Below are positions 1 to 12,933 of a DNA stretch of 64,000 nucleotides, one piece after another (within the stretch, counting starts at the first letter, position 1; each line of letters begins with the position of its first letter). Both the position numbers and the translations under genes were made by a program. This DNA is from Metabacillus kandeliae (GTDB lineage Bacteria > Bacillota > Bacilli > Bacillales > Bacillaceae): contig NZ_JAJOZE010000001.1 in NCBI RefSeq assembly GCF_021166585.1, forward strand, positions 1,010,062 through 1,074,061. The letters run 5' to 3'. The notes under the pieces are model-generated. The model did not search any database and was not told the DNA's origin. It saw only the letters and a list, made by a program, of their open reading frames with translations.

Positions 1-1
1 G

Positions 2-217
2 ATAAAACAATACATTGAATGGGTAGTAGAAGGAGACAGCACGATAGAACAGAGACTCTCCATGATGGAGAAGCATAAAAAAGCGGTATTGGCGGAAATT
101 TCTTTAATGACCGTATCCATTAAGAGAATTGATTATAAAATTTCGCGTTATTTGGACGCTATTCAAAAGAATGACCTTTTAAGGGAAGCAGAAAATGATG
201 TCCAGATTCTAACTTAA
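2..217 (+). CDS. MerR-family transcriptional regulator, C-terminal part (cut by window start)
   Basis: The window opens inside this gene, and 71 codons remain before the TAA stop. The tail carries the MerR C-terminal pattern: an EGDSTIEQRLSMMEKHK helix for dimerisation, then a second helix with IDYKISRY. The DNA-binding domain lies outside the window. It is followed after 64 bp by an SDR oxidoreductase on the same strand. MerR/SDR pairs are common in Bacilli, so control of that neighbour is plausible, but this is inference only. Confidence 0.75.
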   Translation: MKQYIEWVVEGDSTIEQRLSMMEKHKKAVLAEISLMTVSIKRIDYKISRYLDAIQKNDLLREAENDVQILT

Positions 218-281
218 TGATGGTAAAAAGCAGACTTCTCTTGATTTGCCAGCAAACAATACAGAAAGAGGGATCTTTTTT

Positions 282-1040
282 ATGAAACGATCAGGAAACA
301 CCATTCTTATTACAGGCGGCAGCACAGGAATAGGGTTAGCTTTTGCAGAGCGCTTTTTAAAAGCGGAAAATACGGTGATTGTTTGCGGCAGGCGTGAAAG
401 TGCGCTGGAAAGCGCAAAGGAAAAATACCCAGATTTGATTACTCGTGTTGCTGACGTAAGCAAAGAAAATGGCCGCACAGAATTATTTAAATGGGTAGCG
501 GAAAATCATCATGAGGTTAATGTGCTCGTTAACAATGCCGGGATTCAGCAGCGTTTTAACGTGTTAAAAGCTGAGGCAGAGGACAATTGGGATTATTATA
601 AAAATGAAATCACAACAAACGTTGAAGCGCCTTTCCATCTTTCTATGCTTTTTGCGCCATACTTAGCGCAAAAAGAATACGGTGCAATCATAAATGTCAC
701 ATCAGGTTTGGCTTTTACACCATTTGTCATTGCACCGATTTATTCGGCTACAAAGGCTGCCCTGCATTCATTTACCATGAGCCTGAGGCATCAATTGTCA
801 GAAACATCAGTTGAGGTAATTGAAGTTGCTCCTCCCGCTGTAAAGACAGATTTAGGCGGAGCGGGTCTTCATACTTCCGGTGAGCCGTTGGATGAATTTG
901 CAGACGGTATTTTCAGAGGGCTTGAAGAGGGAAAAAGCGAAATTGGCTATGGCAGCTCGGCGGACCGATTGCGCATGTCACGGGATGATATTGATGATTA
1001 TACTGAAAAAATGTACAATGCAACGAAGCATACCATATAA
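282..1040 (+). CDS. Short-chain dehydrogenase/reductase, DltE-type (COG3967-like)
   Basis: Classical SDR oxidoreductase of 252 residues. Visible motifs are the Rossmann glycine motif TGGSTGIG near the N-terminus, NNAG after strand 4, and the catalytic YSATK with an upstream Ser in NVTSG. The overall sequence resembles the DltE-like SDR group, including the stretches TVIVCGRRE and EVAPPAVKTDLGG. The substrate cannot be read from sequence. An in-frame TTG at 246 would add 12 residues, but ATG 282 is preferred because AGAGGG lies upstream and MKRSGNTILI is the usual SDR start. It follows a MerR regulator and ends at a strong hairpin terminator. Confidence 0.88.
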   Translation: MKRSGNTILITGGSTGIGLAFAERFLKAENTVIVCGRRESALESAKEKYPDLITRVADVSKENGRTELFKWVAENHHEVNVLVNNAGIQQRFNVLKAEAEDNWDYYKNEITTNVEAPFHLSMLFAPYLAQKEYGAIINVTSGLAFTPFVIAPIYSATKAALHSFTMSLRHQLSETSVEVIEVAPPAVKTDLGGAGLHTSGEPLDEFADGIFRGLEEGKSEIGYGSSADRLRMSRDDIDDYTEKMYNATKHTI

Positions 1041-1046
1041 TAATAA

Positions 1047-1090
1047 GAAAGGCAAAGCCCATATTTTTATTTAGGGCTTTGCCTTTCCTT
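1047..1090. terminator. Bidirectional Rho-independent terminator
   Basis: A stem GAAAGGCAAAGCCC pairs with GGGCTTTGCCTTTC across an AT-rich loop. It lies between the SDR gene (+) and a convergent small gene (-), with T-rich flanks in both directions. Confidence 0.85.
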
Positions 1091-1401
1091 TATTTTCGCT
1101 TCTTCTTTTTTAGATTTTCCATTTCCTCTGAAACCGCAAAAGCGAGGTCATCGTTATTGTAAAGTGATAATACCCCTAATAATGTGTCAAAGGAAATGTC
1201 TCCAGCTTCTTCCTTCGGCACTGTCAGAGATAAGGCATGCTGCAGGGCTTGATTGCTTTGCTGGTTTGGATAAGCCTTTGCATATACGTCTTCAGGGACG
1301 AGGCCGTGATTAATGCACCACTGGGCAAAGACGAGGATCATCATTTCCTCATCCTTTTGATATTGCTGGATAATGGCTTGCTGAAGCTCTTTTGGTTCCA
1401 T
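1090..1401 (-). CDS. Conserved hypothetical protein, 103 aa
   Basis: I do not recognise a named domain. The protein is soluble-looking, with an acidic to neutral helical body (KDEEMMILVFAQWCINHGLVPEDVYAKAYP) and a strongly basic tail ending KKKKRK. No signal peptide or membrane segment is visible. The ATG is preceded by a purine-rich AGGAGC-like ribosome binding site. It converges on the SDR gene and shares its terminator. It may belong to a Bacillus-specific small protein family, but no function is assigned. Confidence 0.65.
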   Translation of the reverse strand: MEPKELQQAIIQQYQKDEEMMILVFAQWCINHGLVPEDVYAKAYPNQQSNQALQHALSLTVPKEEAGDISFDTLLGVLSLYNNDDLAFAVSEEMENLKKKKRK

Positions 1402-1567
1402 ATTTAAGCTCCTGTCCTATTGATGTTTAAAGAGTATCATATTTTTTCCGAGTATGGTAAGAGTGCGGTTTCTGTGAGATAATACGGAGGATTTCTAGAA
1501 GCGGGATAATAAGACAGTGCTTAATGAGCAATAATGAGAAGGAAAGCGCATAAAGGAGGCAAAACCA

Positions 1568-1828
1568 ATGGATAAAGTTGAAGTGGGAGATATTTTTCTG
1601 ATGGAAAATGAGGATGGCCAGGAAGAAGAGCTTGAAGTGCTTGGTACTGCAGAAATTAACGGCGTGCAATATGCAGCAGTCAGCTTCTCGGCCGATTTAG
1701 AGAGCTTGTCAGCTGAAGATATTGAACTTTTCTTCCTGCGCGTTGAAGAAGACGGAGAATTGTCAGAGATAGAAAGCGACGAAGAATTTAATGAAGTCAC
1801 AAAAGCATTTGATAGCCAAAATAGCTGA
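1568..1828 (+). CDS. DUF1292 (YrzB-like) small acidic protein
   Basis: Very acidic 86-residue protein with the DUF1292 pattern: a start like VEVGDIFLMENEDGQEEELEVLGT, then a central YAAVSF strand, an ED-rich segment and FFLRVEEDGE. DUF1292 proteins such as YrzB are widespread in Firmicutes and of unknown function. The ribosome binding site AAAGGAGG is ideally spaced from the ATG. It stands as a single gene followed by a GC-rich hairpin. Confidence 0.85.
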   Translation: MDKVEVGDIFLMENEDGQEEELEVLGTAEINGVQYAAVSFSADLESLSAEDIELFFLRVEEDGELSEIESDEEFNEVTKAFDSQNS

Positions 1829-1832
1829 TAGA

Positions 1833-1854
1833 CTGGGGCTTATTTAAGCCCCAG
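1833..1854 (+). terminator. Probable terminator hairpin after the DUF1292 gene
   Basis: A perfect palindrome CTGGGGCTT-attt-AAGCCCCAG directly follows the stop codon. The downstream T-tract is weak (CTGCATTTTA), so termination may be partial. Confidence 0.6.
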
Positions 1855-1877
1855 CTGCATTTTATGCGATAGTAAGG

Positions 1878-2822
1878 ATGAAAAAAGAGATGAAGCAGAC
1901 GAATAAATTTGTTTATACTTATACATACAGTTTAGAAGAACAGTCTCTCTGCATGCTGGAAATGCGGACTTTTTTTAATGATGGAATAAAAGAAAGCTTT
2001 GTTGTGTCAGAGATTGAAGTAAATCCTGACCGTTCTCCTTTCTTAAGAGAACGGATTGACGTGCTTTTTGAAGGAAAAACGATTCAGGAACTGGAAGATG
2101 CCGTAACAAACATCGATCATCCTGAGCAAACGTTTAAGATTATCTGTTCCAAGCACAGCGAGCTGCCATTTTCCTATCAGGACCGGCGATCGATCGAAAG
2201 AAAGCTTGGGGCCGTCATTAAAAGTGAAGCAGATATGCACCATCCAGATATTTATTACGGCGTGTTTGCTGCAGAAGACAACTGGTATTTCGGCCGCTAT
2301 CAAAAAAGCGAGGCGGTTTGGCTGAAGCATATCAAGAAACCTCAGCAATATTCTACAGCACTCAGCACAAGAGTGGCGAGATCAATCGTCAATATTGCCA
2401 TTCCAGACCCTGAAGGCGTGCGGGCAATCGATCCCTGCTGCGGCATTGGAAATGTGCTCGTTGAAGCCCTCTCTATGGGAATCAGAATGGAAGGTCGGGA
2501 CATTAATCATCTCGCTGCTAAAGGGGCAAGAGAAAACATTGCTTATTTTGGTCTGGAAGGCAGTGTTACAAGCGGTCCGATCAGTGAGGCTGAAGGGTAT
2601 TATGATGCTGCCATTATTGATCTGCCTTATAATTTATACACTCACATTACGGAAGATGAGCAGTTTGACATTATCAAGCATGCCAGACGGATCTCAAAAA
2701 GAGCCGTCATCGTTTCCGTTGCTGAAATAGAGGACAAGATTGCACAAACCGGGTTCAGCATAAAGGATCGCGGGCTGGCGGTGAAAAGCCAGTTTTCAAG
2801 ACATATCTATGTTTGCGAATAA
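1878..2822 (+). CDS. TRM11-like class I RNA methyltransferase
   Basis: SAM-dependent methyltransferase of 314 residues. The C-terminal half holds a Rossmann methylase: motif I DPCCGIGNVLVEAL near residue 187 and a motif IV variant DLPYN near residue 250, where tRNA guanine N2-methylases usually have DPPYG. The segment STRVARSIVNIA just before motif I is typical of THUMP/TRM11-type RNA methylases. The N-terminal 150 residues may form an RNA-binding part. A nucleic acid substrate, probably tRNA or rRNA, is inferred. The start is uncertain: ATG 1878 or ATG 1890 (MKQTNKF) are both possible, neither with a well-spaced ribosome binding site. Confidence 0.75.
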   Translation: MKKEMKQTNKFVYTYTYSLEEQSLCMLEMRTFFNDGIKESFVVSEIEVNPDRSPFLRERIDVLFEGKTIQELEDAVTNIDHPEQTFKIICSKHSELPFSYQDRRSIERKLGAVIKSEADMHHPDIYYGVFAAEDNWYFGRYQKSEAVWLKHIKKPQQYSTALSTRVARSIVNIAIPDPEGVRAIDPCCGIGNVLVEALSMGIRMEGRDINHLAAKGARENIAYFGLEGSVTSGPISEAEGYYDAAIIDLPYNLYTHITEDEQFDIIKHARRISKRAVIVSVAEIEDKIAQTGFSIKDRGLAVKSQFSRHIYVCE

Positions 2823-2856
2823 AAAGGAAAAGAGCGAAAACTCCTTTCCTTTTTAT
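2821..2856. terminator. Bidirectional terminator
   Basis: An AAAAAGGAAAAGAG arm pairs with CTCCTTTCCTTTTT, with one unpaired base. It sits between the convergent methyltransferase (+) and FAD oxidase (-) genes. Confidence 0.75.
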
Positions 2857-3959
2857 AGTTTTATTTCATACAAACTCAAATCAATCTCCGTCTCTTCTCC
2901 TGCTGCAAGCTTTGCCAGCTCAGCCCCTAAATAAGGCCCCATTGTCAGGCCGGATGCGCCTAATCCGTTCACAAAGAATGCTCCTTTAAAGCCTGGAAGC
3001 GGACCAATGACCGGCAAAAATCCTTCTGTGTAAGGACGAAATCCAACTCTCGCCTCTAAAAAATCATATTCAGCAAGCCCTGGCGCAATCGAAAAAGCCT
3101 TTTGCAAAACCTCTGCGATCCCGCCGGCCGTGCTTGAAGAATCAAAGCGCTCTGTATCTTCATGCGTGGAACCGGCGACAATCCGTCCCTTTTCAAAAGC
3201 AAGCAAATACTGATCACTTGGCGGCATTACAACAGGCCAAGCTTTCGTATCCTTTTCCTTTGCCTGCATGTGAACAATCTGTGCCCGCTGATGGGTAATG
3301 TTAATATTCAGACCAAGCGGCTGGACGAGTTCTCCTGCCCATGCACCTGCACAAATGCTGACAGAAGCAGCTGGAATGATTTCTTCATCTGCCAAAATTC
3401 CTGTAACAGTCTTACCTTCGTATTCCAGTACAGCACTTCCGCGGCGCAGAACCGCTCCGTTTTTGCATGCAGCCCTTAATAGCGCGTCCCTCAAAAGCCT
3501 GCCGTCAACTCTTGCTGCACCGCTGATATGGAGAGCTTCCAAATCGCCTGCGATCGGCGGGAACATTCTTTTTGCCTCTTCAGGGGACAGCCTTGAGAGG
3601 ACTCCTATTTCAGGCGCATCCGCCAATCGCTTTCTCGTCCGTTCTTCCATTGCCTGAATTTTTTCAGGGACAGGATGAAGGCTGATTGCCCCGGCTCTTT
3701 CATATCCGGTGTCTGTTTCCCCGTCTGCCTCCAGGTTTTTGATCAGCCCGGGATAAAAGGCAGCACCTGACTTCGCCAATTGATACCACGCTTTATTCCG
3801 GCGCTGGGAGATCCAGGGGCATATAATTCCTGCTGCGGCAGCGGTTGCCTGCCCAGGATCATTTCGATCAATAATCAGAACCTCATGGCCCTTTTTAGCA
3901 AGATGGTAGGCAGCAGAAGCGCCAAGAATGCCGGCGCCGATAATGATATGTTTTGTCAT
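2853..3959 (-). CDS. FAD-dependent D-amino-acid-oxidase-family protein (YurR-like)
   Basis: Flavoprotein of the DAO/DadA fold. The N-terminus has the dinucleotide-binding motif GAGILGASAAYHLAKKG ending in an acidic residue (IIDR), and AAAAGIICPW follows as in the B. subtilis YurR group. Near the C-terminus are GFRPYTEGFLPVIG and NGLGASGLTMGP, which contact FAD in this family. Oxidation of an amine or amino acid is expected, with the substrate unknown. Two in-frame ATGs exist. The second, at 3959 (MTKHIIIG), is chosen because AAAGGATG lies 7 nt upstream, while the ATG at 3968 has no spaced ribosome binding site. Confidence 0.85.
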   Translation of the reverse strand: MTKHIIIGAGILGASAAYHLAKKGHEVLIIDRNDPGQATAAAAGIICPWISQRRNKAWYQLAKSGAAFYPGLIKNLEADGETDTGYERAGAISLHPVPEKIQAMEERTRKRLADAPEIGVLSRLSPEEAKRMFPPIAGDLEALHISGAARVDGRLLRDALLRAACKNGAVLRRGSAVLEYEGKTVTGILADEEIIPAASVSICAGAWAGELVQPLGLNINITHQRAQIVHMQAKEKDTKAWPVVMPPSDQYLLAFEKGRIVAGSTHEDTERFDSSSTAGGIAEVLQKAFSIAPGLAEYDFLEARVGFRPYTEGFLPVIGPLPGFKGAFFVNGLGASGLTMGPYLGAELAKLAAGEETEIDLSLYEIKL

Positions 3960-4071
3960 CGCTAACATCCTTTTTCTTTCAAGTCATTTTACTATAACAT
4001 ATCCCAATCCCATAGGCGCTTTGCTATACTAATCAACTAATATAGCGCTGTACTAAAATTTTCTATTCCGA

Positions 4072-4101
4072 TTGACAGGTCAAGGAATAAACCCATACAA
4101 T
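4072..4101 (+). promoter_or_regulatory. Sigma-A promoter of the hut operon
   Basis: A consensus -35 TTGACA at 4072-4077 and a -10 TACAAT at 4096-4101 are separated by 18 bp, about 50 bp upstream of the hutP start. Transcription should begin near 4108. Confidence 0.75.
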
Positions 4102-4151
4102 TAAAAGAGTTATTAGTAAATAGGAAAAATTCAGATAAAAAGAGGTTTTCT

Positions 4152-4589
4152 ATGAGTCTTACTAAAGAAATCGGGAAAGCGGCGCTCCTTTTGGCTGCCT
4201 TGTCGGAAGATGAGCTGGCTTCTTTCAGCCATTTATTTCAAAATATCCGCTATTGCCAGGGCAGGGTCGGCTCGATGAATATGCAAAAAGTCATCTCGGC
4301 TGCAGAGACCGCTGCTAAAAGGAACGGGCTGATCATGGATGGCGTATACAGGGAAACCCATGCACTTTATCATGCCGTGATGGAGGGCATAGAGGGCGTG
4401 ACAAGAGGACAGCCGGCAATAGGCGAAATGAGCAGAACTGTCGGGCTCAGGTTTGCGATTGTCCGGGGGCGGCCATATGAAGATGAGGCAGAGGGAGAAT
4501 GGATTGCTGCAGCATTTTACGGAACAATCGGCGCTCCTGTAAAAGGGCTTGAGCACGAAACGGCCGGCCTTGGCATGAATCACATTTAA
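4152..4589 (+). CDS. hutP: Hut operon positive regulator / RNA antiterminator HutP
   Basis: HutP binds the hut leader RNA in the presence of L-histidine and Mg2+ and prevents formation of a terminator between hutP and hutH. The 145-residue length matches the family (148 in B. subtilis). The metal-binding histidines are present: H70 and H74 in [12 protein letters not shown] and H135 in [10 protein letters not shown], corresponding to H73, H77 and H138 of B. subtilis. It is the first gene of the hut operon, with a good AGAGG ribosome binding site. Downstream are UAG triplets and the hairpin it is expected to control. Confidence 0.96.
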   Translation: MSLTKEIGKAALLLAALSEDELASFSHLFQNIRYCQGRVGSMNMQKVISAAETAAKRNGLIMDGVYRETHALYHAVMEGIEGVTRGQPAIGEMSRTVGLRFAIVRGRPYEDEAEGEWIAAAFYGTIGAPVKGLEHETAGLGMNHI

Positions 4590-4592
4590 ATA

Positions 4593-4673
4593 TAGGGGAA
4601 CATTGCCTATAGTTCATTTAGATAAGAGGAGGCGATGATGGTATTTGATATGCCATTGTCGTCTCCTTTTCTA
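4593..4673 (+). promoter_or_regulatory. HutP-responsive leader: NAG triplets and attenuator terminator
   Basis: UAG triplets occur at 4593-4595, 4610-4612 and 4619-4621, with an AAG at 4624-4626. They lead directly into a long hairpin (5' arm from about 4628, 3' arm ending about 4667, loop TTGAT, several G-U pairs) followed by TTTTC and a T-rich run. HutP is known to recognise spaced NAG triplets that overlap the terminator between hutP and hutH. The layout here fits that mechanism. The exact triplets used are inferred. Confidence 0.8.
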
Positions 4674-4690
4674 TTTCAGGGGGGATAAAG

Positions 4691-6223
4691 ATGATTCTGC
4701 TGAATGGCAATACACTGACGCTTGAAGAAATCAGGCGCATCTGCCTTGAAGGCGAAAAGGCTGCAATCAGTGAAGAAAGCATGAAAAAGGTGCGCAAATC
4801 AAGAGAAGCTGTTCTCCGCATTGTGGAGTCCAAAAAGATTACCTATGGCATCAATACAGGGTTCGGGAAGTTCAGCGATGTGGTGATTGGAGAGGAAGAT
4901 GTGAATCTTCTGCAGCTGAACCTGATCCGGTCACATGCCTGCGGAGTGGGTGATCCCTTTCCTGAAAGCGTATCGCGCGCAATGGTTCTTCTTCGGCTGA
5001 ATGCTTTGCTGAAAGGGTATTCCGGCATTCGGCAGGTGATTGCCGAACAGCTTTTGACGCTGCTGAACGAAAACATTTCTCCTCTTATTCCGCAGCAGGG
5101 CTCGCTTGGAGCTTCCGGGGATCTTGCTCCTTTGTCCCATCTCGCTCTTGTCCTTATAGGAGAAGGAAGGGTCCTGCATTCAGGAAAAAGCCAGGAAACC
5201 ATGAAAGTTTTTCAAAAGAAAGGCATCTCTCCTGTACAGCTTGAAGCAAAGGAAGGGCTGGCGCTGATCAACGGCACACAGGCCATGACAGCAATGGGAG
5301 CCATCGGCTATCTTGAGGCGGAAGAATTAGCCTATCAGAGTGAAATGATCGCTGCTCTTACCATGGAAGGACTGCATGGGATTATAGATGCCTTTCACCC
5401 TGCCATTCACGAAGCAAGAGGCTTTCAGCAGCAATGTGATGTAGCAGAAAGAATGAGAAACCTCCTTGCAGGAAGCTCGCTTGTCACACACCAGGGCGAG
5501 AAGCGCGTGCAGGATGCCTATTCCTTAAGATGCATCCCGCAGGTACACGGCGCATCCTGGCAGGCGCTTCACTATGTGAAAGAAAAGCTTGAAATTGAAA
5601 TCAACGCGGCCACAGATAATCCTCTTATTTTCGATGACGGACGCACAGTGATTTCAGGAGGCAATTTCCATGGCCAGCCTATTGCTCTCAGCATGGATTT
5701 TATGAAAATTGCTGCTGCTGAACTGGCAAGTATTTCAGAAAGAAGAATTGAGCGGCTAGTGAATCCGCAATTAAATGATTTGCCGCCTTTTTTAAGTGCA
5801 CAGCCTGGACTGCAGTCCGGTGCCATGATTATGCAGTACTGCGCGGCATCTCTTGTGTCAGAAAATAAAACCCTTGCTCATCCGGCAAGCGTTGATTCCA
5901 TTCCGTCCTCTGCCAACCAGGAAGACCATGTCAGCATGGGAACTATTGCGGCAAGGCATTGCTATGCCATCATTCAAAATGTACGAAGGGTGCTTGCCAT
6001 CGAGTGCATCTGTGCTCTTCAGGCAGCAGAATTCCGCGGGATTGAGCAAATGGCGCCGCTCACAAAAAGCTTTTATCTTGAAGCAAGAAACATTGTACCT
6101 TCTATAACAGGAGACCGGGTATTTTCTGAGGATATTGAGAGAATGGCGGAATGGCTTAAAAAAAAGAAAGAAGGATGGACAGCCGTAACAAAGGAAGCTG
6201 ATCCTGTCCGTCTTCACAGCTAA
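4691..6223 (+). CDS. hutH: Histidine ammonia-lyase
   Basis: Converts L-histidine to urocanate and ammonia, the first step of histidine breakdown. The 510-residue length is typical. The autocatalytic MIO cofactor triad is Ala141-Ser142-Gly143 within [12 protein letters not shown], and the catalytic Tyr is in [10 protein letters not shown] (residue 52). The later [10 protein letters not shown] and [12 protein letters not shown] stretches are also family hallmarks. The ribosome binding site is CAGGGGGGATAAAG. It lies beyond the HutP-controlled terminator and is followed by hutU after 14 bp. Confidence 0.97.
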   Translation: MILLNGNTLTLEEIRRICLEGEKAAISEESMKKVRKSREAVLRIVESKKITYGINTGFGKFSDVVIGEEDVNLLQLNLIRSHACGVGDPFPESVSRAMVLLRLNALLKGYSGIRQVIAEQLLTLLNENISPLIPQQGSLGASGDLAPLSHLALVLIGEGRVLHSGKSQETMKVFQKKGISPVQLEAKEGLALINGTQAMTAMGAIGYLEAEELAYQSEMIAALTMEGLHGIIDAFHPAIHEARGFQQQCDVAERMRNLLAGSSLVTHQGEKRVQDAYSLRCIPQVHGASWQALHYVKEKLEIEINAATDNPLIFDDGRTVISGGNFHGQPIALSMDFMKIAAAELASISERRIERLVNPQLNDLPPFLSAQPGLQSGAMIMQYCAASLVSENKTLAHPASVDSIPSSANQEDHVSMGTIAARHCYAIIQNVRRVLAIECICALQAAEFRGIEQMAPLTKSFYLEARNIVPSITGDRVFSEDIERMAEWLKKKKEGWTAVTKEADPVRLHS

Positions 6224-6237
6224 AGGAGGAGAAAGAA

Positions 6238-10094
<3,857 letters not shown>

Positions 10095-10097
<3 letters not shown>

Positions 10098-10128
10098 AAC
10101 AAACCTTATAAATGAAACAAACCTTTTA
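10095..10128 (+). repeat. Short tandem direct repeat after hutG
   Basis: Two near-identical units, GAAACAAACCTTATAAAT and GAAACAAACCTTTTAAAA, stand head to tail between the hutG stop and the terminator. The hutG stop codon is part of the first copy. Confidence 0.7.
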
Positions 10129-10169
10129 AAAGCAGAATGATTGTGAATCAGACATCATTCTGCTTTTTT
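10129..10169 (+). terminator. Terminator of the hut operon
   Basis: Stem AAAGCAGAATGA pairs with TCATTCTGCTTT, followed by a T-run (TTTTTTC). Confidence 0.88.
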
Positions 10170-10251
10170 CATTTAAAAGAGCGGAAGTATGATAAAATAA
10201 GCTAAATTATAACTGCATAAAGATACATAGATTTGAAAGAGGTACCGGAGA

Positions 10252-11502
10252 ATGAGCATATTAAAAGACTTTTTGCTGCAGCTGGCGATTATGGTGATCC
10301 CCATATTCAGCTATTTTACGTTAGTTATCGAAAAAGTAGAGAGCGAAAAAAGAAGAACATTGTTCATGACCCTGTTATGGGGAGTATCCATTCTGCTCTG
10401 CATGGCTTTTCCGATAAGCTTTGGAGATCACGCCCGTTTGGATTTAAGAATACTTCCCTTATTATTCGGAAGCTTGTATGGCGGATTTTGGCCCAGTATT
10501 TTTCTGTCGGCCTTCATTATTCTATACCGGCTTACTTCCGGAATCAGTGCTGGTTTATATAGTACTGTGCTGGTTTTAGTGCTGACCCTTCCGATCATCT
10601 GGTACTATCAAAAAACCTTTTTAAAGGCAGCACGGGCAAAAAAAGTTTTCATCTCTTCCAGTCTTTCTTTCTATTATTGTTTGCTCGGCCTTATCATTGT
10701 TGGACTTTTAAGTGGGTTCAGCGCTGAAAATATCAAAATCCAATTAATCTTCCTTCTTTTTGTCACGGCCGTTGCTTTTTGTTTCATTATGCTCGTTGAA
10801 AAGATCAGAGAAAATCACCAGCTTAGAAAAGAGATGCAAAACGCTGAAAAACTGCGGGTCATCAGTGAGCTGGCAAGTGTTTTCGCTCATGAAATTAGAA
10901 ATCCGATGCAGGTCACACGCGGCTTTCTGCAGCTTTTAAACGATCCTGATCTGCCTGATGATAAAAAGAAATACGTTCAAATATCCATCGAAGAGCTGGA
11001 TCGGGCCAATGAAATCATTCATGACTTTTTATTGTTTGGTAAACCATCAGCAGATAACAGGCAAAGAGTGGATGCAGGTCTGCAGCTAAAGCGGGCAGTG
11101 AATATTATCCAAAATTACTCTTTCTCCTTTAACGCAGAAATAAAAATGTCAATTGAGGATAACTGCTGGATACATGCCAATTCTCAGCAATTGAATCAGT
11201 CGCTGATTAATATTTTGAAAAACGCTGCAGAGTCCATGGAAAATGGCGGAACCGTTTCTGCGGGATGCACCGCTGAAAATGGGTATGTCAGAATCACTAT
11301 TAAAGATCAAGGGATAGGGATGACAGAAAGCCAAATGGCGCGGCTTGGGTCACCTTTTTATTCCTTAAAGGAAAGCGGCACAGGACTCGGAATGATGGTC
11401 AGCTATCAAATAATCCGTTCGTTTGGCGGCAGCATAGAAGTAAACAGTGCCATGGGTGCCGGAACGGAATTTATCATTCTTCTTCCGCATATGGACCAAT
11501 AA
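10252..11502 (+). CDS. Membrane sensor histidine kinase (KinB-like sporulation kinase)
   Basis: A 416-residue kinase. Residues 1-180 hold about six membrane helices with very short loops, as in 5TM/KinB-type receptors. A linker leads to the phosphoacceptor His213 in FAHEIRNPMQVTRGF. The HATPase domain shows the N box NILKNAAESM, DQGIGM and GTGLGMMVSYQII. The design matches KinB, which feeds phosphate into the Spo0F/Spo0B/Spo0A relay, and no response regulator is adjacent, as is usual for sporulation kinases. Assignment to the phosphorelay is inferred. It stands alone between two terminators. Confidence 0.82.
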   Translation: MSILKDFLLQLAIMVIPIFSYFTLVIEKVESEKRRTLFMTLLWGVSILLCMAFPISFGDHARLDLRILPLLFGSLYGGFWPSIFLSAFIILYRLTSGISAGLYSTVLVLVLTLPIIWYYQKTFLKAARAKKVFISSSLSFYYCLLGLIIVGLLSGFSAENIKIQLIFLLFVTAVAFCFIMLVEKIRENHQLRKEMQNAEKLRVISELASVFAHEIRNPMQVTRGFLQLLNDPDLPDDKKKYVQISIEELDRANEIIHDFLLFGKPSADNRQRVDAGLQLKRAVNIIQNYSFSFNAEIKMSIEDNCWIHANSQQLNQSLINILKNAAESMENGGTVSAGCTAENGYVRITIKDQGIGMTESQMARLGSPFYSLKESGTGLGMMVSYQIIRSFGGSIEVNSAMGAGTEFIILLPHMDQ

Positions 11503-11506
11503 GGAA

Positions 11507-11542
11507 AAGGAACAGAAGCAATGCGCCTCTGTTCCTTTTTTT
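11507..11542. terminator. Bidirectional terminator
   Basis: AAGGAACAGA pairs with TCTGTTCCTT across an 11-nt loop and is followed by seven T. It lies between the convergent kinase and permease genes. Confidence 0.85.
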
Positions 11543-12878
11543 AACTGTTTTTATGCTGTTTTCTCATAAAAAAGTAAACCGGCAGACCAAGTGCTGTGAT
11601 GCCGATTCCCCATAAAGCCAAAATAGTTTGGGTCAGAAGGGTATTCACGACAATAAACAGTCCGCCGAGGATAGAAATAAGCGGGAGCACCGGATACAGC
11701 GGCACCCTATACGGCCGCTGCAGATTTGGTTCTCTTTTTCTCAAAATGAGCACGGCCGCAAAAGTCATTGTGTAAAAGATCCAGATAACGAAAACAAGCA
11801 TGTCTGTCAGTGTGTTAAACCCGCCGATCATCATCATGATCATCGCAATGAAAAGAATAAAAAGACCGGAATGATATGGAACTTTGCTTTTAGCTGACAG
11901 TTTTCCAAACCAGCTGCTGAATGGAAGCTTATTTTCTTTTGCCATCGCATAAGGAATTCTCATGCCGGTCATCACGTAGCCGTTAATCGATCCAAATACG
12001 GAAATCAGAATTCCAATGCTGACAAGCTTGCCGCCGAATGTGCCGAAAATGATCTGTGCAGCTTCATAGGCCGGTGTATCTGTTCCGGCAAGGGAAGAGG
12101 CCGACATGACCGTTAACAAGGCTACATTAATCAGTAGATAGATGGCCATGACAGCTGATAAGCCAAGAATAATGGCTTTTGGCAAATCTTTTTTCGGATT
12201 TTTCATCTCGCCGGCAATATTGCCGACAAGGATCCACCCGTCATAAGCAAACATAGTTGCTAAAAGACCTGACCCCAGTGCAGACAAAAAACCTTTGTCA
12301 GCTCCCGCTTCTACAGGAAAGAGCTGAAATGGAACCTCTCCTTTATGAAGCAAGCCAAAAATAATGATCAGCACCAACGGGACAAGCTTGCAGACAGTTG
12401 CTGCTGTTTGAATAGTGCCTGCAGCCTTTGCTCCGAGAAAATTCATCAAGGTTAAAAACAAAGCTGTGCCGATGGCAACCCAAACTATGACAGTGTGGTT
12501 TTCGTTGGCCGAAAGTCCAAAGAGGCTGACTGTCTGAGTGCCAAAGATAATGGAAAGAGCTGCAATATTCGCAGGAAAATAAATGACCGTCTGTGCCCAG
12601 CCGAGTAGAAAAGCTGTTAAATTGCCATATGTTCTTTTCAGATAAGCCATCATACCGCCAGTCTCCGGGATGGCGGCAGACAGTTCAGCAGCTGTTAAGC
12701 CCGCACAGATTGTCAGCACACCCCCAATCAGCCAAGCAAGAAGACCAAGGCTTGCGGAACCTGTAAAACCATACACAGCAGTCGGCTTGAAGAAGACACC
12801 CGCTCCTATAACGGTTCCTATTACCGTTGTTAATGCTGCTAAAAATCCTATTTCCTTTTTTAGTGTATCTTGCTGCAA
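11541..12878 (-). CDS. APC-superfamily amino acid permease (SteT-like)
   Basis: Polytopic transporter of about 445 residues with 12 hydrophobic segments. The APC signature is at the N-terminus: IGTVIGAGVFFKPTAVY, with the GxG loop of helix 1. Residues such as AYDGWILVGNIAGEMKNPKKDLPKAI match the loop seen in LAT-type exchangers including B. subtilis SteT, a serine/threonine exchanger. The substrate is not proven. A GTG at 12887 overlaps the AGGAG sequence, so TTG 12878, 8 nt downstream of AGGAG, is the more probable start. A stem-loop lies upstream. Confidence 0.83.
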   Translation of the reverse strand: MQQDTLKKEIGFLAALTTVIGTVIGAGVFFKPTAVYGFTGSASLGLLAWLIGGVLTICAGLTAAELSAAIPETGGMMAYLKRTYGNLTAFLLGWAQTVIYFPANIAALSIIFGTQTVSLFGLSANENHTVIVWVAIGTALFLTLMNFLGAKAAGTIQTAATVCKLVPLVLIIIFGLLHKGEVPFQLFPVEAGADKGFLSALGSGLLATMFAYDGWILVGNIAGEMKNPKKDLPKAIILGLSAVMAIYLLINVALLTVMSASSLAGTDTPAYEAAQIIFGTFGGKLVSIGILISVFGSINGYVMTGMRIPYAMAKENKLPFSSWFGKLSAKSKVPYHSGLFILFIAMIMMMIGGFNTLTDMLVFVIWIFYTMTFAAVLILRKREPNLQRPYRVPLYPVLPLISILGGLFIVVNTLLTQTILALWGIGITALGLPVYFFMRKQHKNS

Positions 12879-12933
12879 GAAAACCACTCCTGTGAAAGAA
12901 TATCATTGTGAAAAATTCACATATAAAGACCAA

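Noticed and set aside
4051-4071. Possible CodY box before hutP (AATTTTCTATTCCG)
   Set aside because: Only the first half fits AATTTTCWGAAAATT, so I do not call it.
10098-10251. Histidine permease gene hutM behind hutG
   Set aside because: The operon ends with a terminator and the next gene is a histidine kinase.
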